Of a DNA stretch of 64,000 bases, positions 24,034 to 32,109 are shown in pieces. The first letter of the stretch is position 1, and every line of letters begins with the position of its first letter. The stretch comes from Nocardia vaccinii NBRC 15922 (GTDB taxonomy: Bacteria > Actinomycetota > Actinomycetes > Mycobacteriales > Mycobacteriaceae): the NCBI RefSeq assembly GCF_001613305.1, contig NZ_BDCC01000033.1, positions 186,001 to 250,000 on the forward strand, written 5' to 3'. A model generated the notes under the pieces. That model did no database searches. It was not told the DNA's origin and was given only the letters and a program-made list of their open reading frames with translations. A program made the position numbers and the translations under genes.

Positions 24034-25494
24034 TTGGCCGTATCGGTAAATTCGCAGAACGGTCAGGCTGCCGCTTCCGGCAATCGAGATCTGCGCGCGG
24101 CCGGAGGTGCGTTCGGCGCGTGCGCGGTCGTCGCGGCGGTCGCGGTGATGGGCGCGGTATTCGTCACCCCTCTCGATGAGCGGCTGTCAATGGCGATCGG
24201 TTGCAGTGCGGCTGCCGTCCTGGTGTGCGCGATCGCCGCCACGGGCGTCTACTACGCGACGCAGGCGCGCCGGTACCGGGCGTTGGCCGAGGAGGCCGAG
24301 CGAACCCTGCAAGCCGTGCATCGGGAGGCCTCGGCGCGGGTGAGCGCTGTGCGCGAAGAACTTTCGGCGCAGCTGGTCGCGGTGGGCGAGGATGCCGCCC
24401 TGCGGATCGAGGCCGCCGAGCGGGCCGTGCTCGACCGGGCCGCGCAGGCTCGGCACAGCGATCGCCGCCGTGCCTCGGCATTGGCTGCCTTCGCGGGTGC
24501 GGCCGGGCGGATGCAGGCCATGACCACCAGCATGCTGGCCGAACTGCGTGAGATGGAGCACCGCCACGGCGAACCGAAGGTGCTCGCCGACCTGCTGCAA
24601 CTCGATCACCGCACCGCCCAGGCCGGTCGCCTCGCCGACAGCATCGCGGTGCTCAGCGGTGCGCGCACCGGGCGACGCTGGGCCAAACCCATTGCGATGG
24701 AGTCGATTCTGCGCGGTTCGATGGGCCGAATCGCCGGATATCAGCGAGTCCGGTTGCGCGTAATCGCCGATATCGGCGTCGCCGGACATGCGGCCGAGGG
24801 GGTGATGCACACGCTGGCAGAGCTGCTCGACAATGCCTGCAACTTCTCCCCGCCGACCACCGAGGTGCACGTCTACGCCGCCGAGGTGCCCGCGGGCGTT
24901 GTGGTCACCATCGAGGACAGCGGCCTGGTGATGAGCGAGTCGGCGCTGCGTCGCGCCGAGGAAGCGGTATCGGGCACCGGAGCGGGCGAGCGCTCGGACC
25001 TGTCCTCGCTCACCGGAACTCGGCTCGGTCTCGCGGTGGTCGGCCATCTGGCCCGCAAGCACGGCCTGCGGGTGTCCTACCGCCCCTCGGCGATCGGCGG
25101 CACCGCGGTGGTCGTGGTGGTGCCGCGCGATCTGATCGTCCGGGTGGATCGTGGTGCGCCCGCGGCGGTCTCGATCGCCTCCTCGCGCACCGAATTCCAG
25201 CAGCTGCCCGCCGCGCGGTTCGATACCGCCGTGCAGGCGCCGGCCGCGGCCGCCGAGTCGAGCGGGCCCGAAACCGGCACGGCCGCAACCGCATCGCCGC
25301 TACCCAAACGACGCAAGGGCAGCACCCTGGCCGCCGTGCATCCCGAGGGGCTGGGCGAGTCCGCGGAACCGCCGAGTACGCGGGTCTCCCCGCCGCCGAA
25401 CCCCTCCGCGCTGGGGGCATTCCAGCGCGCGATCAGCGGGCGCGACACCGCGGACACCACCAACCCGTCCCCGACCGTGGAGAACGAATTATGA
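24034..25494 (+). CDS. cvnA: conservon component CvnA: membrane sensor histidine-kinase-like ATPase
   Basis: 486 residues; start TTG 24034 follows an in-frame stop by one codon. Two transmembrane helices (about 29-46 and 54-74) with a very short loop, then a coiled coil (78-150). A HATPase domain follows: N box LAELLDNACNFSPP, G1 IEDSGLVM, G2 GTRLGLAVVGHLARKHGL. The dimerisation helix lacks a clear H box. The C-terminus is Pro/Ala-rich and disordered. In Streptomyces conservons this protein sits at the membrane and binds the roadblock, DUF742 and GTPase partners encoded next. Coupled to cvnB by ATGA. Confidence 0.92.
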   Translation: MAVSVNSQNGQAAASGNRDLRAAGGAFGACAVVAAVAVMGAVFVTPLDERLSMAIGCSAAAVLVCAIAATGVYYATQARRYRALAEEAERTLQAVHREASARVSAVREELSAQLVAVGEDAALRIEAAERAVLDRAAQARHSDRRRASALAAFAGAAGRMQAMTTSMLAELREMEHRHGEPKVLADLLQLDHRTAQAGRLADSIAVLSGARTGRRWAKPIAMESILRGSMGRIAGYQRVRLRVIADIGVAGHAAEGVMHTLAELLDNACNFSPPTTEVHVYAAEVPAGVVVTIEDSGLVMSESALRRAEEAVSGTGAGERSDLSSLTGTRLGLAVVGHLARKHGLRVSYRPSAIGGTAVVVVVPRDLIVRVDRGAPAAVSIASSRTEFQQLPAARFDTAVQAPAAAAESSGPETGTAATASPLPKRRKGSTLAAVHPEGLGESAEPPSTRVSPPPNPSALGAFQRAISGRDTADTTNPSPTVENEL

Positions 25495-25901
25495 CGACAT
25501 CCGCGCCGTCCCAGCTGGGTTGGCTGCTCGAACAGCTGCTGTCCCGCACCCCGGAGACACGTCATGCGCTGCTGCTGTCCAGCGACGGGCTCAAGATGTG
25601 CCATACGCCGGAACTGAGCGTCGACAAGGCCGATCAGCTGGCCGCGATCGCGGCGGGTATCCAGAGTCTCTCGCACGGTGCGTCGGTCGAATTCGGGGAT
25701 TCCAAAGGTGGTGTGCGCCAATCGATGACCGAGTTCCACGGCGGGATCCTGTTCATCGTCCAGTCGGGGCTGGGCACGCACCTCGCGGTGGTCGCGAACG
25801 AGGAGGCCGACGCGGGCCTGGTGGGGCACAACATGGCCGAACTGGTCGAGCAACTCGGCCACCATCTGGTCGCACCGCCACGAAACGGTGGTGCGGCGTG
25901 A
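25491..25901 (+). CDS. cvnB: conservon component CvnB: roadblock/LC7 protein
   Basis: 136 residues, starting in the ATGA overlap with cvnA. Roadblock/LC7 features: SQLGWLLEQLLSRTPETRHA, LLLSSDGLKM, and GGILFIVQSGLGTHLAVVAN. Roadblock proteins of the MglB/CvnB type bind small Ras-like GTPases and can act as their GTPase-activating or exchange partner; the matching GTPase is two genes downstream. Confidence 0.93.
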   Translation: MTTSAPSQLGWLLEQLLSRTPETRHALLLSSDGLKMCHTPELSVDKADQLAAIAAGIQSLSHGASVEFGDSKGGVRQSMTEFHGGILFIVQSGLGTHLAVVANEEADAGLVGHNMAELVEQLGHHLVAPPRNGGAA

Positions 25902-25911
25902 GGTATTCGCG

Positions 25912-26283
25912 ATGAGCAGGTCTGTCCGGGACGAGGGGCCCGACCGGCTCTACACGCTCACCGGCGGCCGCAGCAAACCCGATTCCGATGCGTTCGACCT
26001 GGTCACCCTCGTGGTCAGCGAATGCACCCCTACCCCGGGCATGCAATCCGAACATGTCGCGATCCTGGATATGTGCAGGGCCCCGACCGCGGTGGTCGAG
26101 ATCGCCGCCGAACTGCGTCTGCCGGTCGGCATCGTCACGATCCTGCTGTCGGATCTGCTGCATGCCGGCCGAATCACCGTGCGGCATCCGTATTCCGGCT
26201 CCACCGACCGCGGTGCGGGGCGGACCGGAGTTGCCGATGCCTCCACCCTCGAGAAGGTGCTAGTTGGACTCCGCAAACTTTGA
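25912..26283 (+). CDS. cvnC: conservon component CvnC: DUF742 protein
   Basis: 123 residues from ATG 25912; an in-frame GTG at 25888 inside cvnB is a weaker choice. It shows the DUF742 pattern: LYTLTGGRSKP, then CRAPTAVVEIAAELRLPVGI and VTILLSDLLHAGRITV, a winged-helix-like segment. In conservons this small protein bridges the sensor and the GTPase. The 3' end overlaps cvnD by 20 bases. Confidence 0.9.
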   Translation: MSRSVRDEGPDRLYTLTGGRSKPDSDAFDLVTLVVSECTPTPGMQSEHVAILDMCRAPTAVVEIAAELRLPVGIVTILLSDLLHAGRITVRHPYSGSTDRGAGRTGVADASTLEKVLVGLRKL

Positions 26284-26881
26284 TCGGCCCGCCCGCGCGG
26301 ACGCACCGTTGCAGGACACCGTGCAGCAAGGGCTGAAGATCGTCATCGTGGGCGGTTTCGGGGTCGGCAAGACCACCTTGGTCCGGTCGGTCAGCGAGAT
26401 CCGGCCGCTGGACACCGAGGCGACGATGACCGATGTCGGCACGGGCGTGGACGATCCGTCCGCCGTGCCCGGAAAGTCCACCACCACTGTGGCATTCGAC
26501 TTCGGCCGGATCACCATCGATGCGGAACACGTGCTGTACCTGTTCGGCGCGCCCGGTCAGGAGCGGTTCTGGTTCCTGTGGGACAGGCTGTTCACCGGTG
26601 CGCTCGGTGCGATCGTGCTGGTGGACCCAGGCCGGATCGCCGACTGCTGGTACGCCATCGACCGGCTGGAATATCAGCGCACGCCGTTCGTGGTGGCGTG
26701 CAACGACTTCGGTACCCGGTTGACCGATCCCGAGGAGGTGCGCGCCGCACTGGATCTGGATCCGCATGTGCCGCTGGCGCAATGCGATGCCCGATCGCGA
26801 GATTCGGGCAAGCAGGTCCTGATCACCCTCGTCGAGCATCTCTACGCGGGTGCCGTCCCGACACCGGAGTCCGCGCCATGA
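26264..26881 (+). CDS. cvnD: conservon component CvnD: Ras-like small GTPase
   Basis: 205 residues from TTG 26264, inside the end of cvnC. P-loop IVGGFGVGKTTLVRSVSEI, switch I Thr in TTTVAFDFGR, and G3 FGAPGQERFWFLW are clear. The base-recognition motif reads CNDFG where NKxD is usual, a variation known in this family. Expected to cycle between GTP and GDP under control of the roadblock protein. Coupled to the first P450 gene by ATGA. Confidence 0.92.
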   Translation: MDSANFDRPARADAPLQDTVQQGLKIVIVGGFGVGKTTLVRSVSEIRPLDTEATMTDVGTGVDDPSAVPGKSTTTVAFDFGRITIDAEHVLYLFGAPGQERFWFLWDRLFTGALGAIVLVDPGRIADCWYAIDRLEYQRTPFVVACNDFGTRLTDPEEVRAALDLDPHVPLAQCDARSRDSGKQVLITLVEHLYAGAVPTPESAP

Positions 26882-28164
26882 CAACGCCGCCCGAAGCCGG
26901 ATACGACCACATCGGCGGCTGCCCGGTGCACCCGGACTCCGCGGTGGTGCCGCTGAGCGGACCGCGGTTCCATACCGATCCGCATCGGCTCTACGAGGAG
27001 ATGCGCAGTGCGCACGGTCCGGTGGTGGCCGTCGAACTGGCGGGCGGGATTCCGGCGTGGCTGGTCATCGGCTATCGGGAATTGCATCAGGTGACCAGCG
27101 ATCCGGATCTGTTCCCGCGCAACGTCGCCCTGTGGAATCAGTGGCCCAACATTCCGCCGGACTGGCCGTTGTTGCCGATGGTCGGGCAGCCCATCCCCTC
27201 GATCTACTTCACCGCGGGCGCCGAGCACCGGCGGCACGTTGCAATGGTGGAACCCGCGCTGGAATCCATCGATCCGTTCGAATTGCGCAGCACCTGTGAG
27301 GATCTCGCCGATCGGATGATCGACGTCTTCTGCGGCCGGGGTGAGGCAGAGCTGGTCTCCGAATTCGCCGAGCCGCTGCCGGTGCTCGCACTGGCGCGGT
27401 TGATGGGGTTCTCCGACGCGGAGGCTCCCGAACTGGCGTGGGCGATGAAGACCCTCGCCGACGGCGGCGCTCAGGCGCAGGCGGCCTATCAGCGGTTCAC
27501 CGAACTCGCGCACGGCCGGGTTCATCGGGAACGAGAACACCCGGGCCACAACATGATCACCGCGATGCTCGAATTCCCGGAGCCGTTCACCGCCGAGGAG
27601 TACGGCTACGACGTGCAGGCGGTGCTGGCGGCAGGACATCTGACCACGGCGGACTGGTTGATCAACTCGCTGGGGCTGATGCTGACCGACGAGCGTTTCG
27701 CCGTCGCGTTCGGCGGCGGGCGGCGCAGCGTGGATCAGGCGATGAACGAGGCGCTCTGGGAGGACGCGCCCAATCAGATCCTCGCGGGCCGCTGGGCCTC
27801 GCGCGATACGCGGTTGGCGGACAAGGCGATTCGCGCGGGGGACATGCTGCTGCTCGGCCTGGGCGCGGCGAACGGCGACCCGCACGTGCGCGCGCATCTG
27901 GGTGCGGGCGCGGATCTGGTGCACGCCGGTAACAGCGCGCATTTCGCGTTCAGTCACGGTGAATACCGCTGCCCGTTCCCGGCGCAGCAGATCGCCGAGA
28001 TCATCGCCCGGACCGGTATCGAGGTACTGCTGGATCGGCTGCCCGATATCGACCTCTCGGTGCCGCCGGACCGGCTGGTGCGTCGGCCGTCACCGTTTCT
28101 TCGCGGGATGTCCTCGCTCCCAGTCAATTTCACACCGGTTCGTGCAGTCGGAGGTATGTCGTGA
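26878..28164 (+). CDS. cvnE: cytochrome P450 (CYP157-like) lacking the ExxR motif; conservon component CvnE
   Basis: 428 residues, ATG in the ATGA overlap with cvnD. Heme-binding loop FAFSHGEYRC (Cys365) and I-helix AGHLTT are present. The K-helix, where nearly every P450 has ExxR, reads NEALW: Glu291 is kept but the Arg is Trp294. CYP157 enzymes of Streptomyces, also encoded in conservons beside a CYP154, are the known P450s without ExxR. The position between the GTPase and a normal P450 matches those conservons exactly. Whether it is a monooxygenase or has a structural or sensing role is open. Confidence 0.88.
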   Translation: MTTPPEAGYDHIGGCPVHPDSAVVPLSGPRFHTDPHRLYEEMRSAHGPVVAVELAGGIPAWLVIGYRELHQVTSDPDLFPRNVALWNQWPNIPPDWPLLPMVGQPIPSIYFTAGAEHRRHVAMVEPALESIDPFELRSTCEDLADRMIDVFCGRGEAELVSEFAEPLPVLALARLMGFSDAEAPELAWAMKTLADGGAQAQAAYQRFTELAHGRVHREREHPGHNMITAMLEFPEPFTAEEYGYDVQAVLAAGHLTTADWLINSLGLMLTDERFAVAFGGGRRSVDQAMNEALWEDAPNQILAGRWASRDTRLADKAIRAGDMLLLGLGAANGDPHVRAHLGAGADLVHAGNSAHFAFSHGEYRCPFPAQQIAEIIARTGIEVLLDRLPDIDLSVPPDRLVRRPSPFLRGMSSLPVNFTPVRAVGGMS

Positions 28165-29399
28165 GCAACCAATGTCCCCTCGGCGGTATCGTCATCGACC
28201 CGATGATCGGTGATCTCGCCGGGGAAACCGCGCGATTGCGCGACGAGGGCCCGCTGACCCGCATCGAGCTGTTGGGCGTACCGGCGTGGACGGTGACCGA
28301 CCATCAGATCGCCCGGCAGCTGCTGGTCGACACGCGACTGGTCAAGGACATCGGCTCGTGGTCGCTGTGGACCTCCGGCGCGGTCACCCGGGAGTGGCCG
28401 CTGATCGGCATGATCGACGCGGGCCGATCGATGTTCACCGTCGACGGGCCCGAACATCGGCGGCTGCGGATCAAGACCACCCAGGCGCTCACACCGCGTC
28501 GGCTCGAGGCGCTGCGGCCCATGATCGAACGATTCACCACCGAACTGCTGGACGATCTCGCCGCGGCCGGGAGTGACGGCGAGGTCGTGGATCTGAAGGC
28601 GGTCTTCGCCTACCCGCTGCCGATGCGGGTGATCAGCGAGCTGATGGGCGTGGATCGTGCCGACCATCCGATGCTGCTGGAGCGCTGGAAGGCGTTCTTC
28701 TCGTTGCTGACCCCGCAGCAGGAGCGACTGCGGATCATCGAGGAAATGATCGCGTACTTCACGATCATGGTGCGCGAGCGCACCGCGCACCCGACCGACG
28801 ATCTGACCAGCGCGTTCATCCAGGCCGATGAGGGCGGTGAGCCGCTGACCGAGGAGGAGGTCGAAGGCAATCTGCGTGCTCTGATCGCCGCCGGGCACGA
28901 GACCACGGTCAGCCTGATCATCTCGGCCGTGCGCGCGCTGCTCACCCATCCGGAGCAGTTGAAGCTGGTGCGCGGCGGCGAGGTCGAGTGGAAGCAGGTG
29001 ATCGAGGAGACCCTGCGCTGGGACGGTCCGGTGATCCACCTGCTCATGCGGTTCGCGACCGAGGACGTCACCGTCGGCGACACCGTGATCGAGAAGGGTG
29101 AGGGCGTGGTCATGTCGTACCGGGCGATCGGCCGCGACCTCGCTGTGCACGGCCAGGACGCCGACGATTTCGACATCACCCGGCCCACCGCGCATCGCAA
29201 CATCTCCTTCGGATACGGCCCGCACATCTGTCCGGGTGCGGCCCTGGCCCGGCTCGAGGCCGCGATCGCCCTGCCCGCCCTGTTCGAGCGCTTCCCGGAC
29301 CTGCACCTGGCCGCTCCGATCGAGGAACTGCACAATCTGCCGGTGCTCACGCAGAACGATGTGGCCGCGCTTCCGGTGCGTTTGGGCCCTGTCCGGTAA
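28161..29399 (+). CDS. cytochrome P450 (CYP154-like), last gene of the conservon
   Basis: 412 residues; GTG 28161 overlaps the previous stop (GTGA). All P450 signatures are intact: I-helix AGHETT, K-helix EETLRW (ExxR), and heme loop FGYGPHICPGAALAR (Cys357). In Streptomyces conservons a CYP154 follows the ExxR-lacking CYP157. CYP154 enzymes oxidise steroids, macrolides and other hydrophobic substrates in vitro. No ferredoxin gene is adjacent, so electron partners must be elsewhere. Confidence 0.92.
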   Translation: MSNQCPLGGIVIDPMIGDLAGETARLRDEGPLTRIELLGVPAWTVTDHQIARQLLVDTRLVKDIGSWSLWTSGAVTREWPLIGMIDAGRSMFTVDGPEHRRLRIKTTQALTPRRLEALRPMIERFTTELLDDLAAAGSDGEVVDLKAVFAYPLPMRVISELMGVDRADHPMLLERWKAFFSLLTPQQERLRIIEEMIAYFTIMVRERTAHPTDDLTSAFIQADEGGEPLTEEEVEGNLRALIAAGHETTVSLIISAVRALLTHPEQLKLVRGGEVEWKQVIEETLRWDGPVIHLLMRFATEDVTVGDTVIEKGEGVVMSYRAIGRDLAVHGQDADDFDITRPTAHRNISFGYGPHICPGAALARLEAAIALPALFERFPDLHLAAPIEELHNLPVLTQNDVAALPVRLGPVR

Positions 29400-29419
29400 G
29401 TGCCCCTCTAGGCAATTTC

Positions 29420-29433
29420 TATAACGTGTTCTA
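29420..29433. promoter_or_regulatory. KstR-type operator upstream of fadD
   Basis: TATAACGTGTTCTA matches the KstR consensus TnnAACnnGTTnnA at every fixed position. KstR is the TetR repressor of cholesterol catabolism in mycobacteria, rhodococci and nocardiae and is released by a cholesterol-derived CoA thioester. The site is 41 bases upstream of the acyl-CoA ligase start. Confidence 0.75.
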
Positions 29434-29473
29434 ACTTGGAGGTGTCCGGTACCCAGCGAAAGGCGCATGACCG

Positions 29474-31069
29474 ATGGCACCTGTCATCCCGCAGCACGAC
29501 GAGCCCGACTACCTGCACCGTGAACCGCTGCCGGTCGACATCCTGATCCGGTCCCTGGATCGCTATGCCGATCGGACGGCGATGTACGTGGGAGACGACG
29601 AGCTCACCTACCGCCAGGTCCGTGATCAGATCAGCCGTTTCACCCAGGCATATGCGGCGCTGGGCATCGCATCCGGTTCGGCGATCGCGGTCCTGTCGGC
29701 GAATCGCCCCGAGGTGCTGATCGCCCAGGGCGCCAACGCCTTGTCCGGGATCCGGTCGATGGCGTTGCACCCGATGGGGTCGCTGGACGATCACGCCTAC
29801 GTTCTCGAGGATGCGGGCATCGATACCCTCGTCTACGACCCGAGCGCCTTCGAGGAGCGCGCTGCCCAGCTCGCGCCGCGGGTTCCCGGATTGAAGAATC
29901 TGCTCGCCTTCGGCCCCACCGAGGCGGGCACCGACCTGCTGGCCGAGTCCGAGAAGTTCGAGCCGCAGAAACTCGTCGGCCCCAGCACGGGTCTGGACGA
30001 CGTGTTCAGCCTCGCGTATACCGGCGGCACCACCGGCAAGCCCAAGGGTGTGCAGATCAGCAACCGGGGCACCGCGACCATGCTGCGCATCCAGATGACC
30101 GAATGGGAATGGCCGAGCGAGACAAGGTTTCTCGTGTGCACGCCGTTGAGCCACGCGGGTGGCGCATTCTGGAATCCGACGAGTATGCGCGGCGGCTCGA
30201 TCGTGGTACTGCCCGGATTCAATCCGGAGAAGCTGTGCCAGGCGATCGAGAAGTACAAGATCACCGCGACGATGCTCGTGCCGACGATGCTCTACGCCCT
30301 GCTGGACTTCCCGGATCTGGACAAGTACGACCTGTCCAGCCTGGAGACCGTCTTCTACGGTGCGTCGGCGATCTCCCCGGCCCGGCTGGCCGAGGCCGTC
30401 GAGCGGTTCGGCCCGATCTTCTTCCAGTTCTACGGCCAGGCCGAATGCCCGATGGCGATTTCGGCGCTGCGCAAGGCCGATCACGATCTGAGCCGTCCCG
30501 AGCGGCTGTCCAGCTGCGGACGTCCGGTGCCGTGGCTGCACGTCGCGCTGTTGGACGACGAGGGCAACGAGGTGCCGGACGGCGAGCCGGGCGAGATCTG
30601 CGTGCGCGGGCCGCTGATCATGCAGGGCTATCTGAACAAGCCCGAACAGACCGCCGAGGCGACCAAATTCGGTTGGCTGCACACCGGTGACGTGGCCCGC
30701 AAGGACGACGAGGGCTACCTCTATATCGTCGACCGCAAGAAGGACATGATCGTCTCGGGCGGATTCAACGTCTTCCCGCGCGAGGTGGAGGACGTCCTGT
30801 CCGCCCATCCCGCGGTGTCCGCCGCGGCGGTGATCGGCGTGCCGGACGAGAAGTGGGGCGAGTCGGTGACCGCGATCGTGGTGCTGCGGTCGGGCCAGAG
30901 CGTGTCCGCCGAGGAACTCCAGGCACTGGTCAAGGAACACAAGGGCGCGGTGTACTCACCCAAGACGGTCGAGTTCGCCGACAGTATTCCGTTGAGCCCG
31001 TTGGGTAAGCCGGACAAGAAGGCGTTGCGCGCTCGCTACTGGGAGGGCACCGGACGTCAGGTCAACTGA
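29474..31069 (+). CDS. FadD-type fatty acid/steroid-side-chain CoA ligase (FadD8-like)
   Basis: 531 residues from ATG 29474. ANL-superfamily motifs: A3 YTGGTTGKPKG, A5 region QFYGQAECPM, A7 WLHTGDVARKDDEGYLYIVD, A8 RKKDMIVSGGFNVFPREVE, and the A10 lysine in PLGKPDKKALR. Adenylates a carboxylic acid and transfers it to CoA. The upstream KstR-type box suggests induction with cholesterol catabolism, so a sterol-derived or long-chain acid is a good candidate substrate. Followed by a strong terminator. Confidence 0.9.
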   Translation: MAPVIPQHDEPDYLHREPLPVDILIRSLDRYADRTAMYVGDDELTYRQVRDQISRFTQAYAALGIASGSAIAVLSANRPEVLIAQGANALSGIRSMALHPMGSLDDHAYVLEDAGIDTLVYDPSAFEERAAQLAPRVPGLKNLLAFGPTEAGTDLLAESEKFEPQKLVGPSTGLDDVFSLAYTGGTTGKPKGVQISNRGTATMLRIQMTEWEWPSETRFLVCTPLSHAGGAFWNPTSMRGGSIVVLPGFNPEKLCQAIEKYKITATMLVPTMLYALLDFPDLDKYDLSSLETVFYGASAISPARLAEAVERFGPIFFQFYGQAECPMAISALRKADHDLSRPERLSSCGRPVPWLHVALLDDEGNEVPDGEPGEICVRGPLIMQGYLNKPEQTAEATKFGWLHTGDVARKDDEGYLYIVDRKKDMIVSGGFNVFPREVEDVLSAHPAVSAAAVIGVPDEKWGESVTAIVVLRSGQSVSAEELQALVKEHKGAVYSPKTVEFADSIPLSPLGKPDKKALRARYWEGTGRQVN

Positions 31070-31083
31070 CCGCCCGCGCCGGA

Positions 31084-31127
31084 ACGACTTGTGCGCCCGT
31101 CCGATTCGGACGGGCGCACAGTCGTTT
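31084..31127. terminator. strong bidirectional terminator hairpin
   Basis: TGTGCGCCCGTCCGA (31090-31104) and its exact complement (31106-31120) form a 15-bp arm pair around one base, extended by AACGAC/GTCGTT with one bulge. It lies between convergent genes (fadD and the F420-type oxidoreductase). Confidence 0.85.
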
Positions 31128-31133
31128 GTGCGG

Positions 31134-31985
31134 TCAGGACTTCCACAGCCCCGAATCGCGGATCGCTTCGGCGAGCGGTTCGAGCACCGCCGGATCGTGC
31201 GGTGTGGGGATGTAGATGATGGCCAGATCCAGGCCCTTCTCCTCGAACGCGGCGATCTGCTCCAGGAATTCGGGGTAGCTTTGGCCCGCCTCCAGCCGCT
31301 GATGGGCGGACAGCGTGATTTCCGCCGGATCGCGGCCGATATCGGCGCAGTGCGCCGCGAGTACGTCACGCTTGTGCGCGAACTCGTCGGGAGTTCCGCC
31401 GACGAAGTTCCAGTGCTGGGCGTAACGCGCGGTGATGCGCAGCGTGCGCTTCTCGCCGTTGCCGCCGATGCAGATCGGCGGGTGCGGCTGCTGCGGGCCC
31501 TTGGGCTCGTTGCGCGCGCCCTTCAGCTGGTAGAACTTGCCGTCGAAATCCGTTGTCTCCTGGCTCAACAAGCCGATCAGAACCTGGCAGGCTTCCTCGA
31601 AACGGTCGAGCCGCTCCCGGATGGTGCCCAATTCGATGCCGTACGCGCCGGATTCCTCCTCGTTCCAGCCCGCACCGATGCCCAGTTCGAGTCGTCCGTC
31701 GGAGATGATGTCCAGTGCCGCAGCCATATTCGCCAGCACAGCCGGGTGCCGGTAGTGGATGCCGGTCACCAGGGTGCCCAGTCGCAGGCGCGTGGTGGCC
31801 TGGGCGAGGGCGGTGAGCGTCGTCCAGCCCTCGAGGCAGGGGCCGGTGGAATCGGAGAAGATCGGATAGAAGTGGTCGAAGGTCCAGCCGGACTCGTACA
31901 CGTCGATCTGGTCCGCGGCCCGCCAGACCGCCAGCATATCGGCCCAGGTGGTGTTCTGCGGTGAGGTTTTGAAGGCGAATCGCAT
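31134..31985 (-). CDS. LLM-class F420-dependent oxidoreductase
   Basis: 283 residues from ATG 31985. Bacterial luciferase-like TIM barrel: MRFAFKTSPQNTTWADMLAV, ESGWTFDHFYPI, RLRLGTLVTGIHYRHPAVLA, DGRLELGIGAGWNEEE, and PPICIGGNGEKRTLRI. In mycolata such proteins usually bind coenzyme F420 rather than FMN. Substrate unknown. Divergent from the zinc alcohol dehydrogenase with a 124-base shared upstream region. Confidence 0.87.
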   Translation of the reverse strand: MRFAFKTSPQNTTWADMLAVWRAADQIDVYESGWTFDHFYPIFSDSTGPCLEGWTTLTALAQATTRLRLGTLVTGIHYRHPAVLANMAAALDIISDGRLELGIGAGWNEEESGAYGIELGTIRERLDRFEEACQVLIGLLSQETTDFDGKFYQLKGARNEPKGPQQPHPPICIGGNGEKRTLRITARYAQHWNFVGGTPDEFAHKRDVLAAHCADIGRDPAEITLSAHQRLEAGQSYPEFLEQIAAFEEKGLDLAIIYIPTPHDPAVLEPLAEAIRDSGLWKS

Positions 31986-32109
31986 GGGTGCAACGCTACG
32001 ATCTGGAGTGTGCTCCATGTCAAGCAGCCTGCGGAAATGTCTCCGATCGGCGGTGCGGACGGGGTACTGGCGAGTCACATGCGGAGCCGAGCGGAAGCGA
32101 GGTGGGGCC

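Noticed and set aside
27954..29480. Long minus-strand open frame opposite the CYP154-like P450
   Set aside because: Fully antisense to a gene with all P450 motifs; no ribosome binding site and composition is not protein-like.
29408..30940. Long minus-strand open frame opposite fadD
   Set aside because: It mirrors the fadD gene and its translation is His/Arg/Gln-rich without motifs; antisense shadow in GC-rich DNA.
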